Shown in pieces: positions 46,289-55,451 of a stretch of 64,000 bases of DNA. The notes below the pieces were generated by a model. It searched no databases. It was not told where the DNA came from and worked only from the letters and a program-made list of their open reading frames with translations. The DNA lies in NCBI RefSeq assembly GCF_002165575.1, contig NZ_MXQF01000006.1:165195-229194 (forward strand). Reading direction: 5' to 3'. The first letter of the stretch is position 1; each line of letters begins with the position of its first letter. This stretch comes from Pseudoalteromonas sp. A601. GTDB lineage: Bacteria > Pseudomonadota > Gammaproteobacteria > Enterobacterales > Alteromonadaceae. The position numbers were made by a program, and so were the translations under genes.

Positions 46289-47056
46289 ATGAAAAATAAA
46301 ATAGCAGTAGTAACCGGCGGTGGCAGCGGCATTGGCTACAGTATTTGTAAAGCTCTCGGCGACGCTAACTATAAAGTAATTGTCCTTGATTTAAATTTAG
46401 CAGCGGCAGAAGCCACTGCCACAGAAATTAAAACTACGGGCGGGCAAGCCGATGCATTCACGGTTGATGTTTCAAATGCAGCAGCGGTGTCTGACGTATT
46501 TTCACAAATTACACAAGACAATAAGAGCATTGATATCTTAATCAATAACGCGGGTATTGGTTCAGTTGGCACAATTGAAGAAACATCAGAGCAAGAACTA
46601 GATAAAGTCTATAACGTCAATGTTAAAGGTGTTTATAACTGTGCTGCTGCGGTAGTGCCTATCATGAAGGCGCAACGTGCCGGGGTTATTATTAATATGG
46701 CGTCGATAGCGTCAACGGTGGGTATTCCAGATCGTTTTGCCTACTCAATGAGTAAAGGGGCTGTTTTAACGATGACCTATTCAATTGCCAGAGATTATGT
46801 TGATTACGGTATTCGTTGTAATTGTATTGCGCCTGGGCGTGTTCATACTCCTTTTGTTGAAGGCTACCTAGAGAAAAATTACGCCGATAAAAAAGAAGAA
46901 ATGTTCGAAAAGTTATCTAAATCTCAACCTATTGGCAGAATGGGAACACCGGAAGAAATTGCGGGCTTAGTACAGTATTTATGCTCAGAGCAGGCATCGT
47001 TTATTACTGGCTCTAATATTCCGATTGATGGTGGGTTTGTCACTATTAATAACTAG
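46289..47056 (+). CDS. SDR-family 2-keto-3-deoxy-L-fuconate dehydrogenase
   Basis: A 255-aa short-chain dehydrogenase. The cofactor motif is VTGGGSGIGYSI (8-19) and NNAGIGSVG follows. Catalytic Ser lies in INMASIAS, Tyr and Lys in AYSMSKGAVL, then RCNCIAPGRVHTPFVEGYLE and the C-terminal ITGSNIPIDGGF. In the non-phosphorylating fucose route this enzyme oxidises the 4-hydroxyl of 2-keto-3-deoxy-L-fuconate with NAD, giving 2,4-diketo-3-deoxy-L-fuconate. The RBS AGGA is in the 11-base gap after the lactonase. Confidence 0.88.
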   Translation: MKNKIAVVTGGGSGIGYSICKALGDANYKVIVLDLNLAAAEATATEIKTTGGQADAFTVDVSNAAAVSDVFSQITQDNKSIDILINNAGIGSVGTIEETSEQELDKVYNVNVKGVYNCAAAVVPIMKAQRAGVIINMASIASTVGIPDRFAYSMSKGAVLTMTYSIARDYVDYGIRCNCIAPGRVHTPFVEGYLEKNYADKKEEMFEKLSKSQPIGRMGTPEEIAGLVQYLCSEQASFITGSNIPIDGGFVTINN

Positions 47057-47108
47057 TCCAATACAAAGCTAACACACAACACAATACACAATAAAAAAGG
47101 TTGTCAAA

Positions 47109-48455
47109 ATGAACAACACGTGCGTAATGAGCAATACATCTCAAAAGTATGAAGTCGTACCGAAGGCGTTTTTAGCATCATTTATTTTGGTGACGTTATG
47201 TTTCCCTTTATGGGGATTTGCTAATGATATTACTAACCCTTTAGTGAAAGCGTTTTCTAAAATTTTGCAAATGAGCGCTGCTGAAGGCACGTTAGTGCAA
47301 GTTGCCTTTTATGGTGGGTATGGTTTGATGGCTATTCCCGCTGCTATCTTTATAAAAAAGTACACTTATAAAGCGGGCTTAATTTTGGGATTAGCTTTTT
47401 ACGCATTAGGGGCTTTTTTATTTATTCCTGCAGCGGGAGCACAAGCGTTTGCGCCCTTTTTACTGGCATTCTTTGTAATGACCTGTGGTTTGTCTTTTTT
47501 AGAAACCAGTGCTAACCCGTATATTTTATCAATGGGGCCAAAAGAAACAGCTACACAACGCTTGAACTTAGCTCAAGCATTTAACCCTGTTGGATCTTTA
47601 TTGGGTATGTTTATTGCCACCCAATTTATTATTCAAAAACTAAATCCGGCAACAGATGCACAGCGCAGAGAGCTCGCTGCCCAGGGATCTAATTCCGCTT
47701 TAGAGCAACTGGCTGCAATTACAAGTAATGATTTACAGGTTATTCGTAATCCTTATTTAGTTATTGGCTTTGTAGTACTTGTGGTTTTAATCATTATTGC
47801 TATTAAAAAGATGCCTACGACAGAAAAAAAATCGAGTGACTTAGATGTTCGCGGCACGTTTAAACGCTTGTTTGAAAACCGTAACTATCGTGAAGGGGTT
47901 ATCGCACAAATGTTTTATGTGGGTGCACAAATTATGTGTTGGACCTTCATTATTCATTATGGCACTGAAGTGTTGGTTAAAACGGGTATGTCAGAAAAAG
48001 CGGCTGAAGCGCAATCACAAATGTACAATATATATGCCATGATCATTTTTTGTATAAGCCGTTTTGTATGTACGTTTTTACTAAAGTACATTAATCCAGG
48101 TCGCTTACTGATGATATTAGCCGCGGCAGGCATTGGCTTTACTATTGCCACTATCTTTTTAGAAGGTATAGCGGGTATTTACGCATTAGTTTGTATTTCA
48201 GCTTGTATGTCACTTATGTTCCCTACAATTTATGGTATTGCGCTAGAAGGGACTGGCGATGACGCGAAATTAGGCGCTGCAGGTTTGATAATGGCTATTG
48301 TCGGTGGCACGTTCTTACCAATGGCACAGGCATCAATCATCGATATGAACACTGTGCTAGATGGATTCTCTGCGACAAAAGCATCGTTTGTACTGCCACT
48401 TATTTGCTTTGTTGTTATTGCGAGTTATGGCAAACGCTCTCAAAAAGTAGGGTAA
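47109..48455 (+). CDS. fucP: FucP-type L-fucose:proton symporter
   Basis: A 448-aa major-facilitator sugar permease with 12 predicted helices. FLASFILVTLCFPLWGFANDITNPLVKAFSKIL (25-57) is the FucP family signature, with the key Asp in FANDITNP. FYGGYGLMAIPAAIF, LETSANPYILSMGPKETATQRLNLAQAFNPVGSLLG and MFPTIYGIALEGTGDDAKLGAAGLIMAIVGG follow. It brings L-fucose through the inner membrane. The mutarotase ATG follows its stop codon directly. ATG at 47127 is an alternative start. Confidence 0.93.
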   Translation: MNNTCVMSNTSQKYEVVPKAFLASFILVTLCFPLWGFANDITNPLVKAFSKILQMSAAEGTLVQVAFYGGYGLMAIPAAIFIKKYTYKAGLILGLAFYALGAFLFIPAAGAQAFAPFLLAFFVMTCGLSFLETSANPYILSMGPKETATQRLNLAQAFNPVGSLLGMFIATQFIIQKLNPATDAQRRELAAQGSNSALEQLAAITSNDLQVIRNPYLVIGFVVLVVLIIIAIKKMPTTEKKSSDLDVRGTFKRLFENRNYREGVIAQMFYVGAQIMCWTFIIHYGTEVLVKTGMSEKAAEAQSQMYNIYAMIIFCISRFVCTFLLKYINPGRLLMILAAAGIGFTIATIFLEGIAGIYALVCISACMSLMFPTIYGIALEGTGDDAKLGAAGLIMAIVGGTFLPMAQASIIDMNTVLDGFSATKASFVLPLICFVVIASYGKRSQKVG

Positions 48456-48800
48456 ATGATGAAACAGTATTGTTTGGCGCTGGATCTCAAAGATGATCCT
48501 GAGTTAATTAACGAATATAAAAAGTACCACGCTAAGGGCAATGTTTGGCCTCAAGTGATTGACTCAATTAAGCAAGCCGGAATTATAGATATGCAGATTT
48601 ATTTGCTAGGTAATCGCTTGTTTATGACTGTAGTGGCAACAGATGATTTTAGCTTTGCACAAAAACAACAAATGGATCTTATGAACAATAAGGTACAAGA
48701 GTGGGAAGCATTAATGAGTACATTTCAGCAAGCATTACCAGGTTATGACTTGGGGAGTAAGTGGCAGCTGATGGAAAGAGTTTTCGATTTAAATGAATAG
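48456..48800 (+). CDS. L-rhamnose-mutarotase-like protein, probable L-fucose mutarotase
   Basis: A 114-aa dimeric alpha/beta-barrel protein of the RhaM (DUF718) family. KKYHAKGNVWPQVIDSIKQAGI carries the conserved His and Trp, and IYLLGNRLFMTVVATDDF and QEWEALMSTFQ follow. It should interconvert alpha and beta L-fucose for the dehydrogenase. It begins immediately after the symporter stop, implying coupled translation. Confidence 0.88.
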   Translation: MMKQYCLALDLKDDPELINEYKKYHAKGNVWPQVIDSIKQAGIIDMQIYLLGNRLFMTVVATDDFSFAQKQQMDLMNNKVQEWEALMSTFQQALPGYDLGSKWQLMERVFDLNE

Positions 48801-48825
48801 TAATAATTAACGAATAGAGGTATTT

Positions 48826-49674
48826 ATGAAATTAGTAAGATTTGGTGAAGTAGGTCAAGAAAAGCCAGGTATTTTAGATGCTGACAATGTACTTAGAGAT
48901 GTATCAGAGCATATTAATGACTATGACAGCGCCTTTTTTGCTGAAGATGGCCTAGCTAAATTACAGAAAATTGACCTCGCATCTTTACCTGCAGTTGCAG
49001 ACAATGTACGTATTGCTGAGCCAGTCGCAGAAGTAGGAAAAATGATTTGTGTCGGGCTTAACTATGCTGATCATGCTGCTGAGTCAGGCATGGATGTACC
49101 GCCAGAGCCGGTATTATTTTTTAAAGCGACGTCATCAATTGTCGGTCCTAATGACAATGTCGAATTACCTCCTAAGTCTGAAAAAAGTGATTGGGAAGTT
49201 GAGCTAGGTGTGGTAATTGGTAAAGAAGCGAAGTACGTATCAGAAGCCGATGCTATGGATTATGTTGCTGGGTTTTGTGTCGTTAATGACTTATCTGAGC
49301 GCGAGTACCAAATTGAGCGTGCAGGCCAGTGGTGTAAAGGCAAGGGCTGCGATACTTTCGGCCCAGTAGGACCATTTTTAGCCACCCCAGATGAAGTAGG
49401 TGACTTTAATAATTTAAGTATTTGGTTAGAGCTTAATGGTAAAACAGTACAAAATGGTAATACCAATACCATGGTCTATAAAGTGCCTTTTTTAGTGCAC
49501 TATATTAGCCAATATATGAGCCTACAACCAGGTGACATCATCAGTACGGGTACCCCTCCTGGAGTTGGTCTAGGTATGCAACCGCCAGTGTACCTTAAAG
49601 AAGGTGATGTAATGCGCTTAGGTATTGGTGGTTTAGGTGTGCAAGAGCAAACCGTTGTGCGCTATAAAGGTTAA
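48826..49674 (+). CDS. FAH-family 2,4-diketo-3-deoxy-L-fuconate hydrolase
   Basis: A 282-aa fumarylacetoacetase-superfamily enzyme. CVGLNYADHAAESGMDVPPEPVLFFKATSSIVGPND carries the family start, and WEVELGVVIGKEA holds metal-binding Glu residues. VAGFCVVNDLSEREYQ, GKGCDTFGPVGPFL and DIISTGTPPGVGLGMQPPVYLKEGD complete it. In the oxidative fucose pathway this family cleaves the diketo acid to pyruvate and L-lactate. GAGG lies before the ATG. Confidence 0.9.
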   Translation: MKLVRFGEVGQEKPGILDADNVLRDVSEHINDYDSAFFAEDGLAKLQKIDLASLPAVADNVRIAEPVAEVGKMICVGLNYADHAAESGMDVPPEPVLFFKATSSIVGPNDNVELPPKSEKSDWEVELGVVIGKEAKYVSEADAMDYVAGFCVVNDLSEREYQIERAGQWCKGKGCDTFGPVGPFLATPDEVGDFNNLSIWLELNGKTVQNGNTNTMVYKVPFLVHYISQYMSLQPGDIISTGTPPGVGLGMQPPVYLKEGDVMRLGIGGLGVQEQTVVRYKG

Positions 49675-49736
49675 TAAGTGTAAGAGCAATTGAGAAACAT
49701 AACTTAATTGCTCTTAATTATTCTAAGGAATAGACG

Positions 49737-50873
49737 ATGATTATATCTGCACCAACAGATTTCAGAGCAGCAGCCAAAAAGCGGCTGCCTCCATTTTTAT
49801 TTCATTATATTGATGGCGGCTCTTATAAAGAAGATACACTGCGCCGTAATGTTGAAGACTTATCTAATATAGCGCTAAAGCAACGTGTATTAAATGATAT
49901 GTCTAAGCTTGATTTGAGCACTGAGATATTTGGCGAAAAGTTAGATTTACCGATTGCTCTTGCGCCTGTTGGCTTAACCGGAATGTATGCTAGACGCGGC
50001 GAAGTACAAGCGGCTAAAGCGGCTGAAAATAAAGGCCTGCCTTTTATCATGTCAACGGTTTCAGTATGCCCTATAGAAGAGGTTACTCCAGCAATTCAAA
50101 GACCGATGTGGTTTCAGCTGTATGTGCTAAAAGATCGTGAATTCATGAAAAATGTCTTGCAACGGGCTAAGGCTGCAGGTGTAACAACGTTAGTGTTTAC
50201 TGTTGATATGCCAGTACCGGGCGCACGTTACCGCGACATGCACTCTGGGATGAGCGGTCCTTTTGCTTCTTCTCGGCGTATTCTCCAAGCTATGAAGCAC
50301 CCTAAATGGGCGTTGGATGTTGGGGTGTTAGGTAAGCCTCATGATCTTGGTAATATCTCTAAATATCGAGGTGCTCCCACCGAGCTTGAGGATTATATTG
50401 GTTGGTTAGGCACTAATTTTGACCCTTCAATTAGCTGGAAAGACTTAGAGTGGATCCGTGATTTTTGGGATGGCCCTATGGTCATAAAAGGTATTTTAGA
50501 TGTCGAAGACGCTAAAGATGCAGTCAAGTTTGGTGCTGATGGTATTGTGGTGTCTAACCACGGTGGCCGCCAACTTGATGGCGCAATGTCTTCCGCTCGC
50601 GCACTCCCTGCTATTGCTGATGCCGTGAAAGGCGATATGAAAATATTTGTAGACTCTGGTATTCGCTCTGGTTTAGATGTTTGTCGGATGATGGCTCTCG
50701 GTGCAGATTGTGCGCTATTAGGCCGCTCTTACATATATGCTTTAGCTGCTAGAGGGCAACAAGGTGTTGAGGAACTTCTTGATCTATATGATAAAGAAAT
50801 GCGAGTAGCAATGACGCTGACAGGGGCGAATAGTATTAAGGAATTAACTCGAGATTCATTAATAACAACATGA
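49737..50873 (+). CDS. lldD: FMN-dependent L-lactate dehydrogenase
   Basis: A 378-aa alpha-hydroxy-acid oxidase. It has [40 protein letters not shown], the FMN-binding [11 protein letters not shown], and [11 protein letters not shown]. Catalytic His and Arg lie in [12 protein letters not shown], then [34 protein letters not shown]. It oxidises the L-lactate released by the preceding hydrolase to pyruvate and passes electrons to the membrane quinone pool. It ends the operon, and a hairpin terminator follows 29 bases after. Confidence 0.93.
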   Translation: MIISAPTDFRAAAKKRLPPFLFHYIDGGSYKEDTLRRNVEDLSNIALKQRVLNDMSKLDLSTEIFGEKLDLPIALAPVGLTGMYARRGEVQAAKAAENKGLPFIMSTVSVCPIEEVTPAIQRPMWFQLYVLKDREFMKNVLQRAKAAGVTTLVFTVDMPVPGARYRDMHSGMSGPFASSRRILQAMKHPKWALDVGVLGKPHDLGNISKYRGAPTELEDYIGWLGTNFDPSISWKDLEWIRDFWDGPMVIKGILDVEDAKDAVKFGADGIVVSNHGGRQLDGAMSSARALPAIADAVKGDMKIFVDSGIRSGLDVCRMMALGADCALLGRSYIYALAARGQQGVEELLDLYDKEMRVAMTLTGANSIKELTRDSLITT

Positions 50874-50902
50874 TGTTTGTTGCACGATAATCGTCTACTT
50901 AA

Positions 50903-50932
50903 AAGCCTATTGAGTTATTAATCAATAGGCTT
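50903..50932 (+). terminator. hairpin terminator of the L-fucose operon
   Basis: AAGCCTATTGA pairs perfectly with TCAATAGGCTT around an eight-base loop, followed by TTAATTTGCT. Confidence 0.7.
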
Positions 50933-51328
50933 AATTTGCTAAGCTGAACACTAAAATTGCACAGCACTGAATTACATCTCTGGGGTACAACCTTTTTCTG
51001 CATCGTTTTACTATCAACTTGCTAATGACTAACAGCAAACATCTGTTTATATTAGAAAAATTCAAAGTTAAGCGAAGCTGTTAACTATCTAATTTTCTTG
51101 AATAACTGCCAATAGTGTGAAATATTAGATACTGATTTAACAAGCAAATAACATCGCCTTTTGTCGAGTCCTGACACCATTTTTAGAGGGAATGTTATTC
51201 GGTTTTCATACTTTTTTGATTTTAGTTTACTGACTACTTATGCTTTGACCAGCACATAATGAGAGCTGTGACTTAATAAAAATAATTTAAAAAATAAGCA
51301 ACATTTTGCTTTTGAGTGCAGGGTTAAA
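50933..51328. other. 396-bp intergenic region before the cytochrome gene
   Basis: AT-rich, no gene seen. It must hold the promoter of the cytochrome gene, but I see no convincing -35/-10 pair. GCAGGGT lies before the ATG at 51329. Confidence 0.35.
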
Positions 51329-53437
51329 ATGAGAAATATATTTAAAATTTTACTGGTTATTAGCTTTTCCGTTGTCGCTTTTCCTTCAAGTGCAAATGAT
51401 GACTGTCAATCTTGCCATCAACAAGAAACTGCCGAATGGCAACAATCTCATCATGCCAACGCTATGGCGGTTGCAAATGAAGAAAATGTGTTAGCAAATT
51501 TTGATAATGTAACTGCTAAACACTTTTCTCAAACAGCTTTTTTTTATAAGAAAAACAACCAGTTTCTTATCGATTTAACCGAAAAAAAGGAAAAAAAAAC
51601 CTACACGGTTAGCTATGTTTTTGGTTTTACGCCATTACAACAATATTTAATTGAGGTTGAAAAAGGGCAATATCAAGTATTTCCTTTTGCTTGGGATAGT
51701 CGTAGCTTAGAAGATGGCGGGCAACGTTGGTATGCAAATTATGAGAAAGAAGATGTTGCTCCAAACGACCGGTTGCATTGGTTACAGCCGCTACAAAATT
51801 GGAATGGCATGTGTGCGGATTGCCATTCAGATAATTTAAAGCGCAATTACAATATTGAAAAAGAGACCTTTGATACACACTTTACCAATATAAATGTAGG
51901 GTGTGCTTCTTGTCATAGCAATATATCGGATGAACATAAAGAAAAAAAATATAATAAAAGCAATAAAGTAGGGCCAAGCGATATGTCGCACTGGCAGTTT
52001 GTTGGCGATGATAAAATTGCCAGTTGGCAAGGCGAAAAGCGCGATAATAGTTTTATGGAAGGGTGTTATGCTTGCCATTCTTTACGCAGCCCACTGACAG
52101 ATGGCTTTGATAATAGCACTGAGTTTTTAGATCAGTTTAGCCCTTCTTTTATAGAGCCTAATTTATACTACCCAGATGGACAAATAAAAGAAGAAGTGTA
52201 TGTTTTTGGCTCATTCAAACAAAGCAAAATGTATGCAGCTGGCGTAAATTGTATTGATTGCCATGACAAGCACTCGATGAAGGTTAAAACTAAAACCAAT
52301 GGCCTTTGCTTGCAGTGCCATAGTGCGACAGAATACGAAACAAAAACTCATCATCGCCATGAAGATAACTCTGCGGGCGCACAATGTGTAAATTGTCATA
52401 TGCCAACCAAACGTTATATGGGGGTTGATGATCGTCGTGACCATAGCTTCAAAATTCCTCGCCCAGACATTTCTATAAAATATGACACTCCAAATGCCTG
52501 CGTGGAATGTCATACTGATCAAACTAATGTTTGGGCTAAAGACACACTTGAACAATGGCATGGTAAAGCGCCTGAATTAAGTATTGCAGAGCACACAATG
52601 TTAGAGCTACGCTCATTAAATTCAGTGCCTTTTAATGCGCATATGAACACGATTAATAATTTATCTCTGAATGAAATCGACAGAGCAAGTGCCATTGCTT
52701 TTTTAGCAAATAGCGGTGTGGAGCTAAATAACTCAATTGTGGAGAGCTGGGTTAACTCTCCATTCCCTTTGGTTCGTTTAGCGATCGCAAGAATAGGGTT
52801 TTTGCTTCCTGAAATGGAACGGCTAAAAAGCTATAAACAGTTACTTAATGATAAATTTAAAGCGGTTAGGGTTGCTGCTGCTCAAAATTTAAGCAGTCAA
52901 CAACGGCCGTCAAATGAGCTGAGCCAAGCGATTGTGGAGCTTGCACATTCAAATAATGTTAATTCATGGCGTGGTGAAGGAAACTTAAACCAAAGTAGTT
53001 TAGCGTTGAATAAACAAGATGTTAATGCTGCAATTAAATCTTTAGAAAAAGCAATCTCAGTTGATCCTTATTTTGATGTCAGTTATGTCAATTTAGCGGA
53101 CATATATTTTCGATTGGGTCAAACCGACAAGATGCAGCAAACGATTGATAAAGGCTTAATCGCCGTGCCGATATCTGCTCCGCTTAACTTTACCCATGGT
53201 ATGGCATTAATTAGAGCGGGTGAAAAGCATAAAGCCGTGCAGTCTTTTAAAACCGCTATGGAATTAGACAATACTAATGAGCAGTATGCTTATTTATATT
53301 TCTTAGCGTTAGATAACGTAGGGCTTACAGCTCAGGCTGTTGAAGAGTTGCAAGCAAGCTTAAAGCATTACAATAATTCTAATAGACTGAGAGAATTAGC
53401 AATGGGCTTCATGCAAAAATTAAACAATACTAAGTAA
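51329..53437 (+). CDS. secreted octaheme cytochrome c with HEAT-like and TPR repeats
   Basis: A 702-aa exported protein (signal peptide ending near SSA, residue 22). Eight CxxCH heme sites are visible in order: CQSCH, CADCH, CASCH, CYACH, CIDCH, CLQCH, CVNCH, CVECH, within the first 410 residues. A helical region follows (about 430-540, VRLAIARIGFLLPEMERLKSYKQ), then TPR repeats (about 560-690, AAIKSLEKAISVDPYFDVSYVNLADIYFRLGQ and KAVQSFKTAMELDNTNEQYAYLYFLALDNVG). It probably shuttles electrons in the periplasm or at the outer membrane; the partner is not identified. Related proteins are widely annotated only as multiheme/TPR. It lies alone between the fucose operon and the tRNA cluster. Confidence 0.85.
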   Translation: MRNIFKILLVISFSVVAFPSSANDDCQSCHQQETAEWQQSHHANAMAVANEENVLANFDNVTAKHFSQTAFFYKKNNQFLIDLTEKKEKKTYTVSYVFGFTPLQQYLIEVEKGQYQVFPFAWDSRSLEDGGQRWYANYEKEDVAPNDRLHWLQPLQNWNGMCADCHSDNLKRNYNIEKETFDTHFTNINVGCASCHSNISDEHKEKKYNKSNKVGPSDMSHWQFVGDDKIASWQGEKRDNSFMEGCYACHSLRSPLTDGFDNSTEFLDQFSPSFIEPNLYYPDGQIKEEVYVFGSFKQSKMYAAGVNCIDCHDKHSMKVKTKTNGLCLQCHSATEYETKTHHRHEDNSAGAQCVNCHMPTKRYMGVDDRRDHSFKIPRPDISIKYDTPNACVECHTDQTNVWAKDTLEQWHGKAPELSIAEHTMLELRSLNSVPFNAHMNTINNLSLNEIDRASAIAFLANSGVELNNSIVESWVNSPFPLVRLAIARIGFLLPEMERLKSYKQLLNDKFKAVRVAAAQNLSSQQRPSNELSQAIVELAHSNNVNSWRGEGNLNQSSLALNKQDVNAAIKSLEKAISVDPYFDVSYVNLADIYFRLGQTDKMQQTIDKGLIAVPISAPLNFTHGMALIRAGEKHKAVQSFKTAMELDNTNEQYAYLYFLALDNVGLTAQAVEELQASLKHYNNSNRLRELAMGFMQKLNNTK

Positions 53438-53714
53438 TGAGATAGATACACAGCCGCAGTGCTGACTATTCATAACGGGCTATCTTACTCGTGAAACGCC
53501 ACCGTGGTTTACGATATGTTGTAATGCATTCAAATAGAGCAGCCTCTAAAGCGTACAGCTAGCCTTGTGAGCAAGGCCTGGCCTTCTTTTGGTTTTTTCA
53601 CCGCCGTCTCATATTTTATACATAGCAGCTATTATCCAATGCCGATGCCAATTAAACTCACACATTTTTTATATTTTAGCGTTGAGCTCTTTTGCATATA
53701 AGTTTATTTGTGAT
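53438..53714. other. intergenic region between the cytochrome gene and the tRNA cluster
   Basis: No gene. CCTTG-TGAG-CAAGG with a T-rich stretch (CTTCTTTTGGTTTTTT) at about 53563-53597 is a plausible terminator for the cytochrome gene. Confidence 0.4.
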
Positions 53715-53790
53715 TGGTACGACTGAGTGGATTCGAACCACCACCCCTATCATGTCAAGGTAGCGCTCTAACCAACTGAGTTACACTCGT
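53715..53790 (-). pseudogene. degenerate tRNA-Val(GAC)
   Basis: It keeps the TTGACAT anticodon loop, CCA end and T arm, but one base pair of the acceptor stem (G-G) and one of the anticodon stem (C-A) are broken and one base is missing from the variable region. It is probably non-functional. Confidence 0.7.
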
Positions 53791-53835
53791 ACAATAGAAT
53801 TCTTAAATTAAATTCATCACAGGGAGTAATAAATT

Positions 53836-53921
53836 TGGTACGACCGAGTGGATTCGAACCACCGATGTCGGCGTGGGGCATAAAGAGTAGGTAGCGCTCT
53901 AACCAACTGAGCTAAGGTCGT
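53836..53921 (-). pseudogene. tRNA-Val-like copy with replaced anticodon arm
   Basis: The acceptor, D arm, T arm and CCA resemble the intact copies. However, the 21 bases covering the anticodon loop, 3' stem and variable loop are replaced by about 30 unrelated bases (CTACTCTTTATGCCCCACGC on the tRNA strand) that do not form an anticodon stem. The last acceptor pair is also lost. Confidence 0.75.
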
Positions 53922-53966
53922 ACAATAGAATTCTTAAATTAAATTCATCACTGGGAGTAATAAATT

Positions 53967-54052
53967 TGGTACGACCGAGTGGATTCGAACCACCGATGTC
54001 GGCGTGGGGCATAGAGAGTAGGTAGCACTCTAACCAACTGACCTACGGTCGT
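53967..54052 (-). pseudogene. second tRNA-Val-like copy with the same replaced anticodon arm
   Basis: It carries the same insertion as the copy at 53836, differing at single bases. The D stem is additionally broken (GGTC opposite GAGT). Both copies and their spacers repeat with a period of 131 bases, so one arose from the other by duplication. Confidence 0.75.
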
Positions 54053-54098
54053 ACAATATGAATACTTAAACTAACTTTATTACAGGGAGCAATAAGTT

Positions 54099-54175
<77 letters not shown>

Positions 54176-54201
54176 ACAATTTTTTTAGGATTCTTAAATG
54201 T

Positions 54202-54278
<77 letters not shown>

Positions 54279-54320
54279 ATCATAAATTTAAGCGCTGTTA
54301 ATTGCTTAACAACGGTCGAT

Positions 54321-54349
54321 AATATATAGCGTGCGCTTGTGTGAATCAA
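54321..54349 (-). promoter_or_regulatory. promoter of the tRNA-Val cluster
   Basis: On the minus strand TTGATT (54349-54344) and TATATT (54326-54321) with exact 17-base spacing, about 45 bases before the first tRNA. Confidence 0.65.
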
Positions 54350-54389
54350 GCGAGAATAGTGTTTTTTGGTTTGTTTGCCGTTTTTTTAT

Positions 54390-55451
54390 TCATATCGGAC
54401 TGATTTCGCACGTTTTATAAAATCTTTGCCACCAAATTACATGCTCTTTCGCTGATTGCTTTAAGCCGTTAAGTAGATTGTTTGACTGACTGGGTTGTAA
54501 CATAGGTGCTAAAGCGTTATCCACGTGATCATTTTGTAACCAAATAGCGCGATAATAGGGCATGAGTCGCTCTAAAGCACCGGTGAGCTGTGCTTGATAT
54601 GGCTGCAATTGCGCTAAATAATATTTTTTAAATACATTGCTGACAATATGCGCCTGTTTTTTATTTTTTATTGGATTACAAAGACTCGTTAAATCTATAT
54701 CTGCAAGGTAGTTTGTCGTTACATTGTTAAGTAGCGTTTGCTTTCTTACGGCTGTGATGAGTGCTTGATTAAAGTTAAAGCGATTTAGTTGCTCTAAACT
54801 TTTATAAATATGATGAGTATTAATTTGCTGATATTGCTCAGCGGTTATTTGGTTTTTTATATTCGCTAATTGCTGTAAAGCCAACTCTGTTTCTACTAAG
54901 CCGTTGAGGTTGGTATCGAGTTCATAATGAGTTAGTTGCCAACTTTGTTTGAGTTCAGCTTCGGCATATAAAAATTGCATGAAGTAGGCAGGCAGCTGCG
55001 CCTGTTTATAATGCAGTGCGGCCTGTATTTGTTGGTAGCTATTTGATGTTTTGTCGAGGGTCCGCAAACACGTTGGAGCGGTCTTAATGAACTCTATTTG
55101 ATAAATCAATTTAGTCGCAGGAGTGGCTACTTTACCTAGTTGAGAGTTGTGCTGAGCAATTAAGGTGCTCAGTGCGCATGAGCTAAGTTGCGCTAGTTGT
55201 AGAATGCTCACGTTGAGCTGTGTTTGGCTTAATAAAAGTTGGGGGGTTAATTTTATATTAGTAAGCTGTGCGTTCGTTGGCACAGGGGATGACAGCGCAT
55301 TAGCAAGACGCGACTGGTATTCGTGATACGTGTCACTGGGTTGCTCGCTACAGGCTGTAGTCAGTAAAATTGAGACAAGCATAGTCAGGTAAACAAAAAC
55401 GCGTTTGTGCTTACCTGATACTGTTTTAAAGTTATTGAATAAATGGTTCAC
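54390..55451 (-). CDS. DUF3080-family lipoprotein
   Basis: A 353-aa envelope lipoprotein (lipobox LLTTAC, cysteine 34) rich in Gln, Leu and helix-forming sequence (YHEYQSRLANAL, LQLAQLSSCALSTLIAQHNSQLGKVA, GALERLMPYYRAIWLQND). This layout matches the DUF3080 family of Alteromonadales and relatives, which has no known function. The start codon lies inside the last codons of the upstream MATE gene (20-base overlap), so the two are cotranslated. Confidence 0.8.
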   Translation of the reverse strand: MNHLFNNFKTVSGKHKRVFVYLTMLVSILLTTACSEQPSDTYHEYQSRLANALSSPVPTNAQLTNIKLTPQLLLSQTQLNVSILQLAQLSSCALSTLIAQHNSQLGKVATPATKLIYQIEFIKTAPTCLRTLDKTSNSYQQIQAALHYKQAQLPAYFMQFLYAEAELKQSWQLTHYELDTNLNGLVETELALQQLANIKNQITAEQYQQINTHHIYKSLEQLNRFNFNQALITAVRKQTLLNNVTTNYLADIDLTSLCNPIKNKKQAHIVSNVFKKYYLAQLQPYQAQLTGALERLMPYYRAIWLQNDHVDNALAPMLQPSQSNNLLNGLKQSAKEHVIWWQRFYKTCEISPI

